64,000 nt of DNA. It comes from Lutraria lutraria. Its lineage: Eukaryota; Mollusca; Bivalvia; Venerida; Mactridae. The notes beneath the pieces are model-generated. The model saw nothing but the letters and a program-made list of their open reading frames with translations, did not search any database and was not told the origin of the DNA. The stretch spans positions 11,323,479 through 11,387,478 of the forward strand of contig OZ026837.1 in assembly GCA_964023205.1 (NCBI GenBank), given 5' to 3'. Shown piece by piece: positions 59,723 through 64,000 of this stretch. Both the position numbers and the translations under genes were made by a program. Numbering within the stretch: position 1 is the first letter of the stretch; each line of letters starts with the position of its first letter.

Positions 59723-62672
59723 GCAATACCGATGCATTAGAAGACTATGAACGAGATCTAATTGAAATTCTGTGGCGTCAACATGTCGCCAGTCTGCTTA
59801 TTATGCCACAAAAGATGTTGCCACCTCTGTGTTTGTCCTCGCTTCTAATGTAAATGAGATCAGCCTTACACAATTTATTTCGTCACCTTAAATGATGTTT
59901 TACTAATTGAAATATGTCAAAAAATATTCATCATATCTATCTAAGTATCATCTTTTTATCGAAATTTACACTTGCGCGCTACATGACCATGATTTATCGA
60001 TGCACCATAAAACACTATTAAATAAATAAATAGTCATCGTCTCAATACAGTTTCCATTCATCCAAGTAAAAGTTCCTCAGAATGTGTTTATGGTTATGAA
60101 TTAAAGTTTTCTGTTACAAGTCCCATAATTCGTTGACCTTACGAACGCAGTTCTGAAATGCTGATAAGTAATTATCCGTATTTGACGCACACTCCAGTTA
60201 TCGCCATATTGGTTTAGACTATACGCTATGAGGAAACCGCTTTTCGTCGCTTTCTCATCCATCAGATACAAATTAAGCTCATTATGTTTGCAAAAATATC
60301 TCCCATGTAATCTTCATAAAAATGACCGTTTGTCCGGATGAATTCACTTTCATCTGTTGAACTTCTAGGAGCGAACATAATCTGATTTTCTATATGCTAT
60401 TATTAGTAATTCATATGTTCCCTTATAAGATCACTCATATGATTAACACAGTGGGATACCTCAAGATTACATTCGACGGATTGTATGGGTTGTTAATACA
60501 GTGTATATATTAGGTAAATAATATAAAATGATATACATCGCACCTTCCTAAGTTTCATTAAAATATATAATTGACTTAGTTAGTTTGATATATGGCTGAC
60601 AGGAAGATAAACTAAAGGTTCAGAGATTAGAACAACATTTTATACTGTAACTGGCATTAGGAAATAAGGGAAAACAACATGCTTAATTACTTTTTCCAAT
60701 CAATTTGAATAATTAGTGTAATTTGATGGAAATTATTCAGTTTCATTATCTTACTGAATTTAGTAATACAGAACAATAGATACATTGATTGTAAAATATA
60801 AGAAATATATTTTATTTGCTCTAAAACATTATTTATATAATGCCTTTCTTCAGACACATCTCTTAAAAAATGTTGTCCGATGCTATTTCTTATTTTTGCA
60901 ATATCATTGAAAACCTACTGTGGTTCGTTTGTTTATGTATGTCGTAAATAAAAAGAAAATCTCGGAATGCTTTTATTGCAGGTAAAAGTCAGTATCACTG
61001 ATAAAACATCGTTCTAGGTAAAATAAGACCTACTTAGATTTTAACATCCAAAAAGCTAAAGGGGTTTTAGAAGCACAAAATTAAAGGAAAATAGAACACA
61101 TGCCAGAACTTATAAAATGGTCGAACAATGGCAACTTTACTGTCCAGTATTGAATTTTCTTTCTAGTACATTTCTGACAAATTGTCCACATTTAAGTATA
61201 GTGGAAAGCTAAATGTTTTACGATTTGTACTGAATTTATGTAAACACCATTCCGAAAAAAACGTGTCATCATTCTGTTAAAACTGACTGTTAACTGCAAA
61301 ACAAAATGCTTTGTCATCTTTTTGTATTGTCAATTGTCTAAAAATAAAACTATACGCCAGCATTATATGGAATTAACAAAACAAGATCTCCGACACATAT
61401 TCTAACTAGTGTCTGGGTAAATAATGAAAATTCCTTGAAATAAAATTGAGCCAAATGCTAACTGCATTAAGGTTTTTCGAATGAAATATTAAACAATGCT
61501 TGCACCCTCGTCTGCAACAGTTTTCATGTTTGTGATGAATAATTATTCAATATCAGTTTTTTACTTTTACTTCCATTTGGTGTTAATGTTTTTCGATGAA
61601 ACGAATGCTTTTAGTTTTGAAAGTAGCGTATCTGTTAATCTAAGAATTGACATGGACTGACACATATCATCTGTCTACTAAATGAACACACTTTTCATAC
61701 TCTGTCATATGTTAGAACATACTCTCGACGGCTTTCGCCGCTGTTAATCGATTGTCACATTGAAGGGCAAGGCAAATGTATGAAATTCTAAACAAGATAA
61801 ATTATTCTTTTCCGCTGTTCATGAAATGAAAACCGGAAGTTTCCGCTTCGATTCTAAAAGCCTCCTACTATGTCGACTGCGTCTCTTTTGTTTGATTAAT
61901 TCTTTAGTCAATGTTAACACTTGTTTTGAAATGTCTGAACAGATTAGCATCACCTGTCTGACATTTCCAAAGGTAAATAAGTAATTGCTTCAGATCGATT
62001 AACCAAATGAGAGATACCATCACATAATTACGTAATAACTAACGAACTAAGTCGCTTTCCAGTTTCTTACGAATTGTTATAAATTAACCAGTTGTTTTGT
62101 AGCTGTATGTACAATTTATCTATCAAAGGATCGTGCCAAGTCTACATAACAGCGATATCTAGATGTAGAAAAGTAATTCAGTGCAAAAATATTATGATCG
62201 TATTAAGATACAAATCATCAATGGGTACAACACGTACAAGAACGGTTAGATATTTGTTTGATACAGAGCGTAATATGATTTACGTTACATCTACTATTTG
62301 TAGTCATGTTGGAAAGGGTTTATTCAAATATTGTTCGCATGTTATGGAACTGCATGTTGCCCTTTTCAATCAAGTATTGAACGTTATGCAGTTATTGTGT
62401 TACAACAAAACTTGTAATTCAAATTTTGGGTTATTAGTTTAGGTAATAATGTTTGTACAGAAAATGATTCAGACCCTCACCCTACAACGGATATTACGTA
62501 CCAATAAGCAAAAGTGCACTGTTCACTTCTTACAAATGCTTTGCACTATAAAGTACAGATGGTAGCAAAATAAACTAATGGCTTTACGAATGTATCGTTA
62601 CTTATTTACATGCAGTTCTACTATATCAGCAAGTGTTCGCGAATAACATTTTCTAAAATTCTATAGTTTCAG
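59723..62672. other. No supported gene; intron or 5' flank of the receptor
   Basis: A/T-rich DNA. A mini frame ATG...AAAG|GTAAAT at 61,931-61,972 looks like a first exon but ends in phase 0, which does not fit the receptor exon. The frame 62,092-62,442 (+, 116 codons) starts from TTG and has no clear motif. The sequence just before 62,673 is the acceptor region of the receptor exon. Confidence 0.4.
62661..62672 (+). promoter_or_regulatory. Splice acceptor of the receptor exon
   Basis: The tract 'ctatagtttcag' ends in TTTCAG directly before the open frame. An earlier AG (62,665-62,666) is an alternative in the same phase. An acceptor is required because the receptor frame has an upstream in-frame TAA (62,644-62,646) and no Met before TM1. 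Confidence 0.55.
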
Positions 62673-63705
62673 ATCAAGTGCTAATATTAATCAGACGACA
62701 ACGACGGCCACAGCTTATTCTATCGATGAAGTCAGGAGGCTAACACAACAATGGGACCAAATTGGATACGACCGCGAAAACTTCCGTTACGTGTATTATG
62801 CCTTTGCTGGATGTATAGTCATCTTGAATTTACTTGTTATTGCGACAATTGTAACGAGCAGAAAAAGGAAAAGTCACTTCCGGAATTGGTTGATTCTGCA
62901 TGTAATGTGTATGCACGTGTTATTTGGAGGAATAGTTGTGCCATACCTTGCGCAATCGTTAGAAGAACCAGGAGCAGGACTAAAAAGCGTTCCACTGTGT
63001 AAATTTTTAGCCTACTTTTCCGACATAACGGAGTATATGTCAAACATTTCTATAGGAATCTTGGGGATATATCATTGTCTGAACTTGATATCTACCAGAC
63101 TTCTTAAGAGTGTTTCTAACGCCTTATTAGTATCAGTTCTGCTTATTCTCCCGTGGTTCATTGTGCTGATGCTTTCGGCTGTGTTAAGACTGACAATGTC
63201 GGAGGAGCAATATGGACAATGTTATATTATTTCTGACGAAACTGCGCAAATATTATGGTTAACAATGGCATTTTGTGTACCGCTTACTATAATATTGGCT
63301 TGTTTCTTCACTGTTATTTACTTAATGTGTTCGCCATCTTTTTGTGTGAATGATCGCTTCGCAAGCGGTCGGCTCTTTACATTATTTGTATGCATCAGTT
63401 TGGGAGCTACTGTGTTCTTACGGATGCCATTTTACATCGCGGATTTCAAACCACTTGGAAAACTCCACATTGAAAGATATGGACATCTTTGGACTCCAAG
63501 AATATTGTATGGCTTAGATTCGGCACGTTTAACAAGTATGGTGATTATTCCATTGGCTTATCTTATACCCTTAGAATTAAAGAAACGATATCAAAAACTG
63601 AAATCAAAACTTTTATGCACGAATGATGAATGTAATACAAACAATAAGAAACCACAGGCGATGGAGATGGTTTCTGCGTCACACCCGGAATGTTCAGTTG
63701 TCTAA
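62673..63705 (+). CDS. Divergent rhodopsin-like (class A) GPCR, terminal exon
   Basis: About 343 codons open to TAG form a seven-helix receptor. Numbering from the first full codon: extracellular N-terminus with an N-Q-T glycosylation site (residues 6-8); TM1 about 40-62 with the family Asn (L-N-L-L-V-I); TM2 about 73-92; TM3 about 109-139, starting with Cys109; TM4 about 149-173; ECL2 Cys183 (the TM3 disulphide partner); TM5 about 192-219 with Pro; TM6 about 233-258 (FLRMPFY); TM7 about 277-299 with IPLAY. A basic C-tail follows (ELKKRYQKLKSK). It would sit in the plasma membrane and sense an unknown ligand. Oddities: TM2 Asp is replaced by His81 (HVMCMHVLFG against the usual NLAVADLLFG), DRY is replaced by Y-H-C, and N-P-x-x-Y by I-P-L-A-Y. 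The start codon must be in an upstream exon. The ligand class is not recognisable. Confidence 0.88.
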
Positions 63706-64000
63706 TTGCAGTACAAGCATGAATATCTCCAACATTAAAGAACCAGGTCATCCGATTATGTGTCATATGACACGGTTCTTCATTATTTCAGTTTTACAAA
63801 CAAGTATTTTATTAACTGTTACAAGTTAATTCATTCATGCCTTTTTAGAAAAATGATATTGCAGTGAATTTGCATTTAAATCGGATATTTTTATGTCGAT
63901 TTAATATGATTTAATAATGTTAAAATTCCATTCAAAGGTTCAATATATATAAACGTATTATGTGTACTAGAATAGACAATATATTGTGTCGCATTGATGT
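63706..64000 (+). other. 3' flank / probable 3' UTR of the receptor
   Basis: A/T-rich sequence after the stop. ATTAAA at about 63,733 is a variant polyadenylation hexamer but lies very near the stop; the true 3' end may be beyond the window. Confidence 0.4.

Noticed and set aside
61931..61972. Possible first exon of the receptor (MSEQISITC... AAAG|GTAAAT)
   Set aside because: It ends in phase 0, while the receptor exon needs a phase-2 partner, so direct joining would break the frame.
62092..62442. 116-codon frame upstream of the receptor
   Set aside because: Starts at TTG, has no recognisable domain and no good splice context; a vague Ig-like impression (C...Y-C) was not convincing.
62751..63002. 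83-codon frame overlapping the receptor exon with an ATG
   Set aside because: Shadow frame of the receptor; lacks membrane segments and family motifs.

Overview
This is nuclear DNA from an animal, most likely a bivalve mollusc. It is roughly two thirds A+T by eye. It has no operons or compact genes, and it is full of short interspersed repeats: several tRNA-derived SINE families, MITE-like elements, a decayed LINE, and satellites. The repeat at 10.77-11.34 kb, which carries a 'gggccatgatggcc' head and 'ctaggcc...ttttggacaagaag' subunits, is of a type I associate with bivalve genomes. That, with the SINE and LINE content, is my basis for 'bivalve'. It is an inference from memory, not a search result.

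There is one convincing protein-coding feature, at the right edge: a terminal exon (62,673-63,705, +) encoding almost all of a divergent rhodopsin-like seven-transmembrane receptor. It keeps the TM3-ECL2 cysteine pair, the TM1 Asn, the TM5 and TM6 prolines and a TM7 P-x-x-Y. It has lost the TM2 Asp and the DRY motif. It has no Met before TM1 and sits behind a splice acceptor, so its start lies in an upstream exon I could not place. The other gene-like items are single-exon candidates at low confidence: signal-peptide-like first exons on + (1,856; 6,493; 28,559), a tiny ATG exon with a consensus donor (36,313), minus-strand exon-like segments with good splice sites (6,765-6,873; 38,656-38,847; 55,937-56,045), and an Ig-like reading frame (54,245-54,661). 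Nearly all remaining short ORFs look like chance frames or frames through repeats.

Layout. 0-10.7 kb: mostly unique A/T-rich DNA with exon candidates around 6.4-6.9 kb. 10.7-18.5 kb: a repeat cluster with the bivalve repeat, a MITE piece, a SINE broken by a 2.5 kb terminal-inverted-repeat element (13.1-15.6 kb), a 114-bp MITE, and a 96-bp tandem repeat carrying heat-shock-element-like dyads. 21.0-25.0 kb: a three-layer nest. A LINE reverse transcriptase is split by a 2.27 kb DNA transposon, which is itself split by a 936-bp pogo/Tigger-like element. 28-33 kb: a SINE, a 38-bp perfect palindrome, a 218-bp satellite, and two ~460-bp MITEs in opposite orientation forming a large inverted repeat. 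34-50 kb: SINEs of three families, three copies of a TA-flanked MITE, a 40-bp array, a GATA microsatellite and a 42-bp array with paired E-box-like sites. 50-62 kb: mostly unique intron/intergenic-like DNA, a SINE and a diverged single copy of the 40-bp array unit. 62.7 kb to the end: the receptor exon.

I see no evidence for CRISPR, prokaryotic genes, rRNA, a functional tRNA or an intact autonomous transposon. The observations most worth a second look are the receptor with altered activation motifs, the 96-bp HSE-like array, the nested transposons, and the array whose unit belongs to a dispersed repeat found again at 59.6 kb.
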